Under the pieces are notes generated by a model. It saw nothing but the letters and a program-made list of their open reading frames with translations. It was not told the origin of the DNA and did not search any database. From Aradus depressus (taxonomy: Eukaryota; Arthropoda; Insecta; Hemiptera; Aradidae): a stretch of DNA of 64,000 nt. Each line of letters starts with the position of its first letter. Position 1 is the stretch's first letter. This document shows, piece by piece, positions 1 through 11,639 of this stretch. The position numbers and the translations under genes were made by a program. The DNA lies in contig OY759215.1 of assembly GCA_963662175.1 (NCBI GenBank), positions 25,347,079-25,411,078 of the forward strand. The letters are read 5' to 3'.

Positions 1-129
1 ATATATAACAATAATAATTACATAATATAACAATATTTTTGACTTGGTGTTATATTTCGCCTGTAATTATTCCGTATCCAATAAATAATATATTTTTATT
101 ATTTTTTCTCAAAATATGTACATTGTGGC

Positions 130-790
130 TAAAAACATTTTGTATTCCCAACTACATCCGGACTGGTCCAGGTGTCCCATCGTTCATATAGTTTAAGCCC
201 TCGGTACAAGGCTCTGTCCACTTGCACGGCAGGGGGATTTTATCCCTGTTGATTATGTGGTAATCAAGAGGCCCCTTACACCCTCCCAGTTCGGACCTGT
301 ACTTTTTTTATTAGGTTTTAAAGGAGGGTGCGCCTTGCATTGTAGCAATATCACCCAGTCAAACGTGAGAAGACCTCGGAGGTCAACGGGTTACTGAGGG
401 ACTGGGATTGGCCATCGGTGGAACAATTGGCGCCGATCTTCACCAGTTCATCTTACAATGCCTGCTTCTGCTCCCGCCAGGAGGCGATGAATCGGCAGAA
501 CATCGGGTAGTCTGTTTACGTCACCATCTGCCATAGATTCAGTCCCAAATACGATTTGTCCCATGAATCAACTCCTCCCTAGCTTGGTCGTACAGCGGGC
601 ATTCGAGGACCACATGTTCTGCAGTCTCTATACCGCCACACAGACAGTTCGGGGTGTTCTTCTTGGACTGTACTCCCTTACCCTCCCCCAACATACGATT
701 TTAAAAATCGTAGACAAATCACCGGCAACATATTTCCCTCGCACGAATAAGTCAAATATGTTTTTGCTCTTCACCAATTCAGGGGACTTC
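130..790 (-). pseudogene. Decayed 3' end of a non-LTR retrotransposon
   Basis: Read on the minus strand, about 560-660 encodes a cysteine/histidine knuckle (CLCGG, then ETAEHVVLECPLY, then REELIHG) ending at a stop near 545. This is the usual extreme C-terminus of a non-LTR retrotransposon polyprotein. The sequence below it, down to about 130, is non-coding and looks like the element's 3' UTR. A second degenerate copy lies on the plus strand at 8100-8560; both carry the stretch CTCCTGGCGGGAGCAGAAG, so they belong to one family. No poly(A) or target-site duplication was found. The clade is not resolved. Confidence 0.6.
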
Positions 791-799
791 TGAATACCC

Positions 800-1075
800 A
801 AATTAAATTTCGTGTTGATATATTCGTCACATCGACAATTTTCAGGGTTTCTGTGTTGAGCCTTCTCCTCTAATCTCTCCCCTGCCCTTCGACCAATTTA
901 GCTCCCTTATTAGGTCCTGCATCTATATATAATTTCGTGTCAAGAGATAGCGTATATAAAGATTTTTTTTTTCATTTTTTTGGAATCAAAAGATCGAATG
1001 ACATGAAATTCGATGAAAACAACAATTAAATTTCTGACCATTTACATAACTTCCCATATACTTCGGGAAAATAAT
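800..1075 (-). repeat. Modular GGGGAAGT repeat, minus copy
   Basis: Decayed copy of the family best preserved at 24326-25070. It has the internal module (fragments similar to ATTTCGTGT..GATATATTCGT and a later ATGACATGAAATTCG) and ends near TTACATAACTTCCC..ATACTTCG, the family's terminal motif. No open frame. Confidence 0.55.
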
Positions 1076-2706
1076 ATAAACTTTGTAGGCGGAAAACAGG
1101 TCAAATTAAGAAAAAGGGTAAGGGATAAGAAATTTATTAACAGCATATAAAATGTAAGAAAACAAAATACAATCTTAGAATAACAATTTTTTTTTCTTTT
1201 TTAACATTTTCTCAAATGTAACAATAGTAGAAAAAATTCAATAAGTTTAACAAATAAAGGGGACGATTCTAAGTTGAAATACAAAATTGTTTTACGCATA
1301 CATTATACAATACTATACAGGTATACTTTAATAACAATTTTTTTAATGAAAAGTGGAAAATGTTTTAGATTAAAATTTTTTAAAGATATAAGTTATGTCC
1401 TGAGATAATAATTGGTATTTTATTAAAATTACTTTCCCCTATTTCCAAATAAAAGAAAACAATGTTATTTAAAAGTCAACCACTTTTCATCAATCACTAG
1501 AAATATTTTCTTCTAACTTTTTGTAAATGATCCCCTTTAATTCCTACAAAACTACAAGAATACAATAAACATTACTGTCACAATATATAAATAACAATTC
1601 GAAATAACTTTTGGTCGTCAATATTAATAATAGTAAAACTGAATACTAACTTATTATAACTGTAAAATAATAATAATACTTTTAATATCACATTATAAAA
1701 CAAAAAAACAAAAGAAAAATATTTTGTAATAATTGTAGCAAATACGTTAAGTAGTAGTTAACACATCGATTAAGCAAGAATAGTAATACCAACGATAAAC
1801 AAAAAAAAACAAAAAATATATAAATATCATAATAATAATATAAATACAAATAAATAAACACTCTTTGTATAAGAACAACAAATCAACTTTTAATTATGAA
1901 AACTAGAAAACTTTCTAACGAGACATCTTAATAACAATTAACCAACCATTCTGGTATAAAATAATAACAAAACAAAAAAATATCTAAAAAAGGGGAAAAA
2001 AAGAACAATCTAAGCTTTGAATGGCAAGTGAAAGGGGAAACCCAAGAGGAAACATGTTGACTAGTGTACATGGCACGATAACACTTATATATATTGTATG
2101 TATAATATGATACATGTACTAACTAACACTGGTAGAGTATATCAAATAAAGAACAAAATTATATACCTATATCATATGTAATAATAATAAAAAAAAAAAC
2201 ATGTGCTTAAGATTTTTTTCTTTTTTTGTATTTTTGAATACTTAAAAAAAGAAAAGAAAAAAGGAACTTCCAAAAATAAAAAAACAAGAAATAGAAACAA
2301 AAACAAAACACTAGATCAATGCAGTCATATAGTTTACCTTCAGTCTTCCTTTATCAAAACAAAACAAAAGTCTTTTATATTTTTAAAAAAATATATATAT
2401 ATATCTTAATGTAATTGTAAACGTTTTCGTAAAACTTGTCATTAAGAAAATATATGTATATATGAAGAAGGTATGATTGGACCAAGAGTAGAAGAGGCAT
2501 CAGGTCTAGATCATGGACGAACTGTTACTTAATTTTTTTGTTTTTCTTTTCAACATTTTGGTTTTACATTTTTTTCAAAACAATTTATAAAAATTAAAAA
2601 TTAAAAAAAAAAAATGGAAAGAAAGGATTAGAAAAATGTAAAAATAGTTAAAGCAAAAATCAGTCGATAGAATTAGAAAGAGAAGGAGGGAGGAATTGAC
2701 TTAGTT
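1076..2706. other. AT-rich region downstream of the brat-like gene
   Basis: Very AT-rich, with A and T runs and an (AT)n stretch near 2390-2404. It lies immediately downstream of the minus-strand stop at 2707, so part of it is probably the 3' UTR of that gene; a poly(A) site cannot be fixed from sequence alone. No other gene is visible. Confidence 0.5.
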
Positions 2707-4860
2707 TTAGAAAGAGGTCATGTATACGTAGACTCGGTAGTCCTTGGAGGTGAGGGCAACAGTGCCGTCTGCAGCGATAGCAGCGTCGTAACACTGTGCG
2801 TGCTTCACCTTGCTCTCCATGGCAGTGAGAAGTTGGCCCTCCTGGCTGAACACTGTCAGGTTGAAGTTGTTATGGTTGTCAGCCACCACCACCTGTCCAC
2901 TCCTGTTCAGCATGACCCCTATCGGGTAGTTGGTGAGGCCCTCATTGCCGATCGACCGCACCATCTTCCCCATGTAGCTGTACACCACCACGCAGTGGGT
3001 CCGGTTGTCTGAGATGAAGATCTCCTGTCTGTCGTTCACTGCCACTCCGTTGGGGAAGTGGAGGACGTCGCTGCAGATAAATTTGTGCACCACGTTCCCC
3101 ATCATGTCGAAGATGATGACTCGCATCACCTTGCACTCTACAACTATGATGTGCCCATCCTTGTCTACCGCGACCGCCCTTGGGTGCTGCAGCACGTTCG
3201 CCCCAAACTTTCTGATGAACTGCCCATACTGGTTGTAGATCTGCACCTGGTGGGTCGGCGCTCTTTCTGTCACTATGATGTCACCGCTCTTCTCCATTAC
3301 CGCAACTCTATTGGGAAACAGCAAGCCCGTATTGCCATCGTTCCCGACAGTGTCCCCAAAAGAAAACTTGAACTTGCCAGTACGGTCGAACACTTGAACT
3401 CTGTTGTTGTTCGTATCGGCTATGATGATTTCTCCCTCGGAGTTGATGCACACACCATTGGGCTCGGTGAACTGGCCTTGCATGGATCCATAGGATCCAA
3501 ATTTCCAGCTGTAAGTTATCGTCAGGCGGGTGATATTGGATTTTATATGAAGAGGGCGAGCTGGTTGTGATGCGTCGTCACTTATATTGAGGTCAGCCAA
3601 GTTCTTCAAATCATCAAAACATGAGTTGGACCACTTTTCGTATTTAAATGGAAGCGTAGGGGAATCCATCTTTGAAATATAATCGTTGATCAAGAAACTC
3701 TCATTATTAGTTCCGTTTATGTCGTACACAACTTTGCCGAAAGTCCGAAAAAGTGACGTTGCGAAATCCAACTCCTCTGTTTCAAACTTGAAATTACAGC
3801 TAACTGGTTTGGCTTTAATAGAGAGCAAATGCGTCAATTCTGACTCCAAGAGTTTTTTGTACATCAAACATTGAGGGGTACTGCCATATTTCATGAGACG
3901 TGTGAAGAAATCGGCTAGACGATTGAGGCGATCGTAAGATTCTTGTGAGATTTTGTTACTCATTTTGAGAGCAGCCATCATTCTTGCATATGCAGTTTCC
4001 AGCATGCTCAGTTGTTGTTCTTTATGCTTATTGAGAAGAGCAAGATGCTGCTCGTACAACTGCAATATCTTGGAGTAGATGTCATAGTACTGAGCGTGCA
4101 GGAGCCAAGAGTTCTGGCTGTTGTACTTGAGACAGAGAGAGAACTCTTCAGCATGAGCCCTGCTCTCTCGCACCTTGTCCTCCATCATGGCTAGCATCGC
4201 GCTCCCGATTGAGTCCACTTCCTCAACGATGTGATTCGAGTCCAGGTGGCTCTCATCCAGACAAGTTTGACACTTGATATCGTTGCAAGGATAACAGAAG
4301 TACTTGACAGGCTCTGTAGGATGTGTCAGGCACAACAAAGTATCCTCCTTCACTTGGCCTTCTGAAGCGTCTATCATTTTGGGAAACTCAATGACTCGAT
4401 GTCCAGAAAAACAGTGCATAAAATTGTGCGCCATCAAACAATTGGAGCAGAGGAAAGAATCACAATTTATACATTTGGCAACAGCATGTAGAGTTTCGCT
4501 TTTGCAGCTGGTACAGAAGGCCTTACCTTTGAGGGACCTCATGAAGTTGATGACCCCATAGTCGGGGAGAAGGCCGACAAGGCCGGAGGAGGGGACAGGA
4601 AACTCCGCCTTGCACTCGGGACAGACCACCTTCTTGCCCTTGATCTGGAGACAGGAGAGGCAGAAGGTATGGAGACAGGGGAGACAGCGCGGGTCCCGGA
4701 GCGTGCCCTCGCAGTGGCTGCATGCGATGCTGCTCAGTCTCTGGATCACGGCCTTGGGAGGGCTAGTGGGGGAGAGCGAGTTCTCTGTGGATCTGGGCGA
4801 GTCGTAGGCTGAGTCTTCGTCTGTAGGGGATACCCCCAGCCTTCCAATGTTACCTTCCAT
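2707..4860 (-). CDS. brat: Brain tumor (brat)-like TRIM-NHL protein with RING finger
   Basis: Numbered from the first ATG of the open frame (4875), residues 52-88 form a C3HC4 RING (C52, C55, C67, H69, C72, C75, C85, C88). Two B-boxes follow (about 120-160 and 181-216), then a helical coiled-coil region (about 222-330), then six NHL repeats filling the C-terminus from about residue 450. The NHL part matches Brat in many blocks, for example TNYPIGV, ADNHNNFNLT and ESKVKHAQC. Brat-type proteins bind mRNA through the NHL propeller and repress translation. The first ATG lies inside a strong acceptor (TTATGTTTCAG, then AAGGTG), so I start at the next ATG, 4860; a 5' exon must lie upstream, and more N-terminal coding sequence there is possible. 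Drosophila Brat lacks a RING and is about 1,037 residues; this one is about 717. A mei-P26-like or paralogous identity remains possible. Confidence 0.85.
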   Translation of the reverse strand: MEGNIGRLGVSPTDEDSAYDSPRSTENSLSPTSPPKAVIQRLSSIACSHCEGTLRDPRCLPCLHTFCLSCLQIKGKKVVCPECKAEFPVPSSGLVGLLPDYGVINFMRSLKGKAFCTSCKSETLHAVAKCINCDSFLCSNCLMAHNFMHCFSGHRVIEFPKMIDASEGQVKEDTLLCLTHPTEPVKYFCYPCNDIKCQTCLDESHLDSNHIVEEVDSIGSAMLAMMEDKVRESRAHAEEFSLCLKYNSQNSWLLHAQYYDIYSKILQLYEQHLALLNKHKEQQLSMLETAYARMMAALKMSNKISQESYDRLNRLADFFTRLMKYGSTPQCLMYKKLLESELTHLLSIKAKPVSCNFKFETEELDFATSLFRTFGKVVYDINGTNNESFLINDYISKMDSPTLPFKYEKWSNSCFDDLKNLADLNISDDASQPARPLHIKSNITRLTITYSWKFGSYGSMQGQFTEPNGVCINSEGEIIIADTNNNRVQVFDRTGKFKFSFGDTVGNDGNTGLLFPNRVAVMEKSGDIIVTERAPTHQVQIYNQYGQFIRKFGANVLQHPRAVAVDKDGHIIVVECKVMRVIIFDMMGNVVHKFICSDVLHFPNGVAVNDRQEIFISDNRTHCVVVYSYMGKMVRSIGNEGLTNYPIGVMLNRSGQVVVADNHNNFNLTVFSQEGQLLTAMESKVKHAQCYDAAIAADGTVALTSKDYRVYVYMTSF

Positions 4861-4880
4861 CACCTTCTGAAACATAACAC
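4861..4880 (-). promoter_or_regulatory. Splice acceptor before the brat-like coding exon
   Basis: On the minus strand the sequence GTTTGTGTTATGTTTCAG precedes AAGGTGATGG. The pyrimidine-rich tract and CAG make a good 3' splice site and decide the start: the upstream ATG at 4875 would be intronic. Confidence 0.6.
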
Positions 4881-4917
4881 AAACCTAACTACAATTTGTC
4901 TTACATGAACAAAAAAA

Positions 4918-5040
4918 AAATATATATATATATATATTATATATATAAAAAGAAGTCATCGGTGAATCACCGGCCATGTACTTCCCCTTAAAGCAACTAA
5001 CTTTTCGCTGGCCCTCCAAAAGCAAAAATCAATAGATTTC
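4918..5040 (-). repeat. (AT)n tract and end of a GGGGAAGT-family repeat
   Basis: An (AT)n microsatellite (about 4920-4946) is followed by GGTGAATCACC, a short palindrome, and by TGTACTTCCCC. These are the reverse complement of the right end seen at 25030-25065 (GGGGAAGTACATG, then GGTGATTCACC). Confidence 0.6.
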
Positions 5041-5589
5041 CTTCATTGACATAAGAAAAGACCAAAAATCTAATCGAAAAATTTCATGAAGAACAAAATT
5101 AAGATGAAGCTGTGATTCATGTAGTAAATTGGGCAAATTGTAATCGATCAAACTTCCTCAACTCCGGTCTTCACTTGGGTTTTACAGCAACTCGACTGCA
5201 TTTATTTATTTGTAATGTTATTACATTTATTTTCTTTGTTAACTGATCCACCTAATTTAGACTATTTTTTTTAAAGTCATGCAACACCTGGTTTTTCACG
5301 TAGAATTTATTGTGGAATCTGGAAATTACTATATAAATTAAATATTTCAGTTTTCAAGGACTCAAAATGACATTTGAACCAGCTTTTATAAAATTTTAAA
5401 TATCAAAAAAAATAGTAAACATATTTTTTAACCCACCAAAACGCATTCCTCATTCAAAATACTTGTCCTCAGTCCAGCGGATGAAGGAATTTTAGATATC
5501 GGGATAATGACTTGGTTTGACCAGTTGCCATTCGAACCTAGGCTCCTTGGTTCGGGAATAAGAGACATCGCGATAGTAAAAATTGATTA

Positions 5590-5850
5590 ACTGGGACCTC
5601 CCAACAAGGCCGAGGTCAAAGAGGAAATTCCTAACCTTGTGGTTTGTTTTTGTGACTTATGGCTGGGCTTCAACTGTGAGGCCTTAATGCCCGCTACTGT
5701 GGTAGTCCCAGATTTTGTCAACCCAGTTTTGTTAGGGTCGGGATCTTTTAACCAATATCTGACATCGTACTAGCTCGGGACCATCACTCAACGTCCCATT
5801 CCAAGCATGGCAAGGTTTTTTTTTACCTCCCTACAAAATGGGCTCCTAAA
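5590..5850 (-). repeat. SINE copy, minus, 3' part, decayed
   Basis: Reverse complement of the body of the tRNA-derived SINE at 38457-38805. Shared landmarks are TGACTTATGGCTGGGCTT, CCACAGTAG-like and ACGTCCCATTC segments, in the same order. Confidence 0.55.
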
Positions 5851-5869
5851 TCCTCATACTATTTTGTTC

Positions 5870-6116
5870 CGATAAATTCATTACATCGCCAGTTATTAGA
5901 GTTTTTGGGGTTGTGGATACCCATATATAAATTTCGTATAGATACATCTATTGGGAGTTATGTTCAAAGACACACATAGACTGGACTTTTTTTTTTTCAT
6001 TTTTAGAATAAGGGCGTCGGAAAACATGAAATTCAAGGGAAAACTCAACATCGAACTTGTAACTTATTATATAACTTCATACAGCTGGCGAAGCAAAAAA
6101 AAATTGTCTCTGAGCA
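5870..6116 (-). repeat. GGGGAAGT-family repeat interrupted by a MITE
   Basis: Contains the family module (AAATTTCGTATAGATACATC), the ATGAAATTCAAGG block and the terminal ATAACTTCATACAGCTGGCGAAG. The foldback element at 6117-6373 has inserted at its end. Confidence 0.5.
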
Positions 6117-6373
6117 GTAGGGTGTACATTATTTTGTAAAAGTTAAAATTGCTTTGCTCTCACCCCAGAAACTGGTTCAGAATATCGAAAAAATATTGCC
6201 TGAATTTTTTCAGATTAAATCCCGTGTTAAAATCGAGCGCCTTATACCGGCACGGTTTATTACAATGGAAAAAATCTGAAAAAATTCAGGCAATATTTTT
6301 TCGATATTCATGAACCAGTTTCTGGGGTGAGAGCAAAGAAATTTTAACTTTTACAAAATAACGGACACCCTAC
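6117..6373. mobile_element. Foldback MITE, 257 bp, with direct flanking repeat
   Basis: Two near-identical inverted arms of about 100 bp run from GTAGGGTGTACATTATTTTG to CAAAATAACGGACACCCTAC. Both include TTTTGTAAAAGTTAAAAT and CTCACCCCAGAAACTGGTTC, and the spacer is short. The element is flanked by TGAGCA on both sides (6111-6116 and 6374-6379; a seventh base also matches). It has no coding capacity. The superfamily is not assigned; a 6-7 bp duplication does not fit Tc1/mariner (TA) or piggyBac (TTAA). Confidence 0.85.
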
Positions 6374-6779
6374 TGAGCAGTTTCCAAGTAGACAAAACAG
6401 TTTTGTGATAGTTTAACGTGTGACTCACCTAGTAGGCCCACGGTGATAGTTTAAAGTATGACTCACCTAGTAGCCTAGGCCCATGAGCCTTGAGATAACT
6501 ACCACCATATCAATTATACTCAACACATCACAGCCTGGAGCCGTCTTCTCACACAATTTACTTTTGAGAACCAAACTTTCCAACTTTTACAAATGTCCCA
6601 ATGAGAAGAGAAATATGGGTACAACTCAACCCTTTTTCAAGAAAAAAAATGTGCTTCCCCACCATGGATTAATAAATTCAGTTTTCGCTCTCCCGACCGA
6701 CCGTTTGGGCTACTATAATATAAACTCAATACATAGTGGCTTCTGAATCATCAAACTAACTGTTGTGTAGATACGACAG

Positions 6780-7160
6780 TTATTAAAGCCCCCTTCGTCT
6801 GATTCTGCTGAAAACTAATAGGTGTTATCCTTATAAGGTTTTGAATGTAAATATGAAATTTCGTGTCACTGAGAGTTTTTGTGCTAAGCCTTCCCCCTTT
6901 TGTTGATTTGGCTGAAAAGTTATCCATGTTCAAAGACACACATACAGATTTTTTTTTTGGAATCAGGAAGTTGGAAATCTCCGCATCAAATTCTGACAGA
7001 TTACATAACTTTACCTATACTTCATATAGCTGGGGAAGTAGAAATTAAAAAATATATATATATATAATTCAAGGATTCAGAGGGTCGAAAATACATGACA
7101 TTTCATTGGAAAAGCAATATACATTACATGACTTCCCCTACACTGTATTTAGTTGGAAAA
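6780..7160 (-). repeat. GGGGAAGT-family repeat, minus, two adjacent pieces
   Basis: Pieces at 6780-7048 and about 7075-7160. The first has the module with TTATAAGGTTTTGAATGTA, ATGAAATTTCGTGTCA and a terminal TTCATATAGCTGGGGAAGT. The second repeats only the terminal block (ATGACTTCCCCTACACTG). Confidence 0.6.
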
Positions 7161-7640
7161 GTAATAAAAGATACCGATTGCAGAATAATACAGACTTAAT
7201 GTAAATAAATTATTGTAGATCAGGAACATAAAAGATAAGTGAAACAATAGGTGTTATTGTACCGTTTAATATTACGTCACTTGATGTATATGGTATGAAA
7301 AAATAAAACGATAAAACCTAGTAGAATGAGGGAATCGAAATAAACTAAAAGTTTAAACTGATACAATTGATAAACATTTATAGTTTGATAAGGAATAAAT
7401 ATGACAATGACATCATGGTAGTTGAACATCTGAAGTGTTGAACGCTGCGTCTAGTAGCGAATAGTTGTAAAAATAATATGCGTTTTTTTAATTTGCAAGA
7501 ATAATTTCAGAAACCAGGGCACAATAATAACATAAGCTAAAGAGTCAATAATAAAAAATAAACACTTCAAATAAAAGTTAAATCTGTAGAGGATGATACT
7601 AAACATTTTTTGCAGAGATTTTGAAACACTTAAAATAAAC

Positions 7641-7832
7641 AATAAAGAAAAACATATGTTTTTTTAGAAATATTGTCTATTTCACAAAAGATATGGGAGT
7701 ACTTTCGGTATTGCTACCATCTTCAACCATAGTTGTCATAACTGAATGTGGTAGGGTAGCAATACTGAAAGTACTCCCATATATTTTTTGAAAGACAATA
7801 TTTTTGAAAAAAACACGTTTTTCTTTATTTTT
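7641..7832. mobile_element. Palindromic element B1 with hammerhead-like motifs
   Basis: Inverted arms run from AATAAAGAAAAACATATG inward through AAATATTGTCTATTTCAC; the right arm mirrors this, ending near TTTTTCTTTATT. Inside each arm is a structured motif. On the minus strand (about 7692-7732): TTGAAGA, T, hairpin GGTA-GCAA-TACC, GAAA, then the self-complementary AGTACT, with TATGG and CCATA able to pair outside. The plus-strand arm (7741-7782) has decayed. See the findings. Confidence 0.7.
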
Positions 7833-8049
7833 TGTAATGAGGATGCTTCAATCTTCAGAACGTACAAGATTCAAGAAAGTCTACAAAAAGGAAACTGCGC
7901 TGTTTCGATCATACATACAGGAGAGGGGCGGAAGTAAATTGTCAGCTGAGGTAAAGGCATTTTGAAGATCTCAAAATGAAGTGTGTCTAAGAAACTAAAT
8001 AGTTACGAAAACAGATTAAACACTGCATCGTAACTACCATCCAATCGAA

Positions 8050-8560
8050 ATGATTGCTGAAAAGACAAAGAAAATGAGAGTTATGCCATCAATGAATACT
8101 AGAGACCATGTCAGTTTCCATCCGGGCCTCGACCCACTACATGGACATCCCAGACTATCAGTTGATGGAGACCTCAATTCCAAACTCTTCTTTTTAAAGA
8201 GCAAGAACAAACCGAACTGTTTATGTGGGGGATACATCGAGCCTGCAGAAGATCTAGTCTGCTGTATGACCAAGCCAGGGTGGAGTTGATACGTGGAAAA
8301 AATATGCTAAGGATGGGAGGTGTCTTCCGAAACGTGTATGATATCTGCATTACAAAATTACTACAGGATTATTTATTTTCAGGAAAAAAATAAGAAGAAA
8401 ACTACAAATAGGAATAGGGTTTCCGTTAGATTTTGTGCACGAAAATAAATTATATTACTTTAACAACACTATTTATCTTAAAACCAGCTACAGAATAGAT
8501 GTATTTCGCAGTCTGAAAAGGCGGTTTGTCAACTCCTGGCGGGAGCAGAAGAAATGAGTC
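8050..8560 (+). pseudogene. Second decayed non-LTR 3' end, plus strand
   Basis: The frame at 8050-8289 contains SKLFFLKSKNKPNCLCGGYIEPAEDLV, the same C-terminal knuckle as the minus copy at 130-790 but degenerate after it. CTCCTGGCGGGAGCAGAAG recurs at 8532-8550. The extra distance between the two landmarks suggests an insertion of about 150 bp. Confidence 0.55.
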
Positions 8561-8639
8561 TGATTTTTGATATTTTTCAGGAAAGCATTGCGAAGTTTTT
8601 CTGCTATCGCTATTCAGAGAACGTTTGTGCAGCCACAAT

Positions 8640-10520
8640 GAATTATTTGTTACCTCTTCTCAATTATTGAAACTTAAAATTTGCCAGTGGAATACGGTAA
8701 AAATATTCATTTTATAGATTCGGCAAAAATCAAGGTAGCAATATGGTGACAACTGAACAACTAAGGGAACAATTTGTAGTTGTTCGAATTTATCCATCGA
8801 TGATAATATCTGGATAAAACAAATTTACAAATTACATCCGGCATATCTGTCTTATAGCACTGTTTCGTTCTATCTACACCATGCATTTCCATCGGAGGCA
8901 TTTTTAAACAGTTCTTGGCTGCTAAGTTCATATGTGAAGCAGCTGGACCTCAAATCGACTCCTGCAAGTTTCGTTAACAAAATATATTTCAACTAAATAC
9001 TTCGATACGGATATGAGTATTTTTCAACGTAAATTAAATGAACTGAGACTGCTCAGTAATGATTGCCACATGATTAACATTTCTCAATGATACGAAACAT
9101 TTTGGATTCAAAATAACACTGATATAAGAGACAAATATTTCATGAAAGTAAAAATGTAAGATTTTATAGTTTATTCTTCGAATTTAGAGTCGAAAAGTCA
9201 ATCATTACTACCTCCTTATTTCAAAGGAGAAATATAAGAAAGTTCAGATTGAGTTATAGTGTAGATAATAAAATTATAACTTAACAAGACAAAGAAAGAC
9301 GTAAATTTAAAAAATAATAATATAAATGTATGATGACGCTAGGTGATAACTTACCCAAGCAATGGAAGCTTTACTCATAACTGGAATAAATACTAACAAT
9401 TACTAGCATTCGAGATAACATATATTTCAGATACACAATCAAATGAAAAAACTATCTCAAACTAACTAAGCAACAAACATAAAAGAAAAAAAAACTGTAT
9501 TCAATATAGTTTAACAAAAGAATAAAATATTTTTTTCACTATTGTCACAGAAACTGTTTTAAACACATGACAATTAAAGCTTCTGAATCAGAAAATAATT
9601 ATGGCTAGATATGGTACGTCAGTCAGCCTGATTTAAAAAATGACAAACAAAACTTATCAGCTAGGTTAACTATACATCCAATCACGATCAACAAATCAAT
9701 ATAAAACGCTCAGAATTGCGCCAAAAGTAAGAGCTATTTAATTTTGAGTTTAATTAAACTTTTTTTACTTACAATACTGTAAAAGACGACTTAATTACAG
9801 GAACGGATGATCCGTTCTACCGCCTAACTAAAACCTAGGGTGAGTAATTGACTAAAGAAAACCTTGGGTATCGTGATTTATACATACAGGTCTATGCTAA
9901 CTGTATAATAAACTATAGACAAAATATTAAATATTCATGTAAAAGAGTGTTTAAAATATTTTTGACTTCCTGCAACCATATTTCTATTTTAAGTTCTTCC
10001 AAATAAGAAGTATTTAGGCTTTAAAATATTTATTAACATTTGATTGGTCAAAACATGTTAAGTAACTGCAATTGTTTCTACTTCAAAAAGACTAAAAAAG
10101 AAATAGTAAGAAATATTTTTTAGCGATTTGAGTAATTTAAATGTTTTTAAAAATAGAATAGCATTTATTTCAAAAAATATACCAACGCAGGATTGTTGAT
10201 TAATCAATAATAAACTGTTTCATAGATAGCGCAACAATCGGCTTTTTCATCGGTTATATGTAAATTAGAGGCTTTAGTAAATATTTAGGGGTGGGCTAAA
10301 TAGTAATTATAAAGTAACTAGTTTCACATTGCAGTTCCAAGGAGGTCCTATTCTAAAATATTATTGACCGTGTCAAATAATAATATACTAGCTGAAGGAC
10401 CCAACGTTGCACTGCATATTAGCTGTGGTGTCCGGCGTTGCTTGGCGCATACTACTTGGGGGGACTACCGATGTTCGGAATATACTTTTTGGGCATATAC
10501 TTTTTGGGTAGTGTAAGGAG
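8640..10520. other. Intergenic AT-rich sequence, no gene seen
   Basis: No open frame with family features, no tRNA and no clear repeat boundary. About 9780-9835 holds a short inverted pair, GGAACGGATGATCCGTTC, of unknown meaning. Confidence 0.4.
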
Positions 10521-10527
10521 AACATAT

Positions 10528-10858
10528 ATAATATATTATTAGAGCATCACTTCTCACATTTATTTTTTGTCTTCTCAAAAAATATCAGTTACAAAAGTTT
10601 CAGGAATCACTCCCATCATCAGTGTATACATATAATACATGTGTTCTTTACGTTAACTATTCCTTCGGTTCATCAGAATAGATCATACCTATGTATAAGT
10701 CGACTTCTATATTCAAACATCTACTCAAAACTTTGAAGTCGACTTAATAAATATGTTCTATAAAAAGAAGATCGTGATTAACAAGGGATAGTTGAACCTA
10801 AAACACATGTATTATACACAACGATGAAAATGTAATAGTATATTATATATGTATATCT
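10528..10858. mobile_element. Palindromic element A1 (hammerhead-like family A)
   Basis: The left arm has GCATCACTTCTCACATTT, TTCTCAAAAAATATCAG and TTCTTTACGTTAACTATTCC. The right arm mirrors it with AAATATGTTCTATAAAAAG and GGGATAGTTGAACCTAAAAC. The minus strand of the left arm carries CACTGATGATGGGAGTG, then TGAAAC: the family motif with a substitution before GAAA. Degenerate copy. Confidence 0.6.
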
Positions 10859-10917
10859 CCTCTATTTAGGTACCAAGGTAAAAAAAAAAAATTGTTACTA
10901 ATTAACAGAGATACAGA

Positions 10918-11080
10918 GATAAATCGTGGCCGTGCGGGCTTTGGTCGCATGGTTTGCGGGTTCCAATCCCGTCCGGGAGTGAGTTTTATTTCGTAGATAG
11001 AACTCGGGGCTATGGATGTCGTAAATAACTAGATAAAACAGTGGCATGGCTAATATGCATCGTACATAAAGCCAAAAAAA
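10918..11080 (+). repeat. Possible second tRNA-derived SINE family
   Basis: GTGGCCGTGCGGGC resembles an A-box region and GCGGGTTCCAATCCCGTCC is a good pol III B-box with its stem. The anticodon arm does not fold convincingly and unrelated sequence continues downstream, so this is SINE-like rather than a working tRNA gene. Confidence 0.4.
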
Positions 11081-11639
11081 AAACATAAATTTTCAGAATC
11101 TTCAAAAGTAAAAAAAAAAAAATCAGGAATACCATATTAACTGGGAAGTTAGAGATGGCGATTGTCAGCACTTAGAAGAAAAGTGGGCGCTCTATAATGT
11201 TGCACATTAGGCTATCCTGTCTGTCCTATCTTGCCTGCTACAGTAAAATTACAGAATGGCAATCTTGAAGCATCCACTGAAAAAGCTTTGTGTAAAAATG
11301 ACGAAATCAAATTGAAAAAAAAAAAAAATCGCTTCAAAACCAAAATTATTAAAAAATTTCTGAATGTCTCTAGAATCGTCTTCTTAAAAAATAAACTCTA
11401 TGACATCACTCTTCAAAGTCCAATGAATTATTGAACTTAACAAAATATCTTAAGCATTTTTTTTGTAAGCCTTGTGCCTACCGAAATTCTTGTTTATACC
11501 GAGGACGGTCGTCAAAGACATGTACATTTTTTTCAAAAATAATAATTATAAATAAACTATCAATTATATTATAATTATAAATTATCCATCAAGGGTGTCA
11601 TCACTTCTACTAACAAGTATTAAATCTGCCACTACCATG

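Noticed and set aside
2800..4807. Several 60-170 codon frames on the plus strand across the brat-like gene
   Set aside because: They are antisense shadows of the minus-strand coding sequence with no domain features.
4861..4875. The ATG at 4875 as start of the brat-like protein
   Set aside because: It lies inside the consensus acceptor TTATGTTTCAG, so it is most likely intronic.
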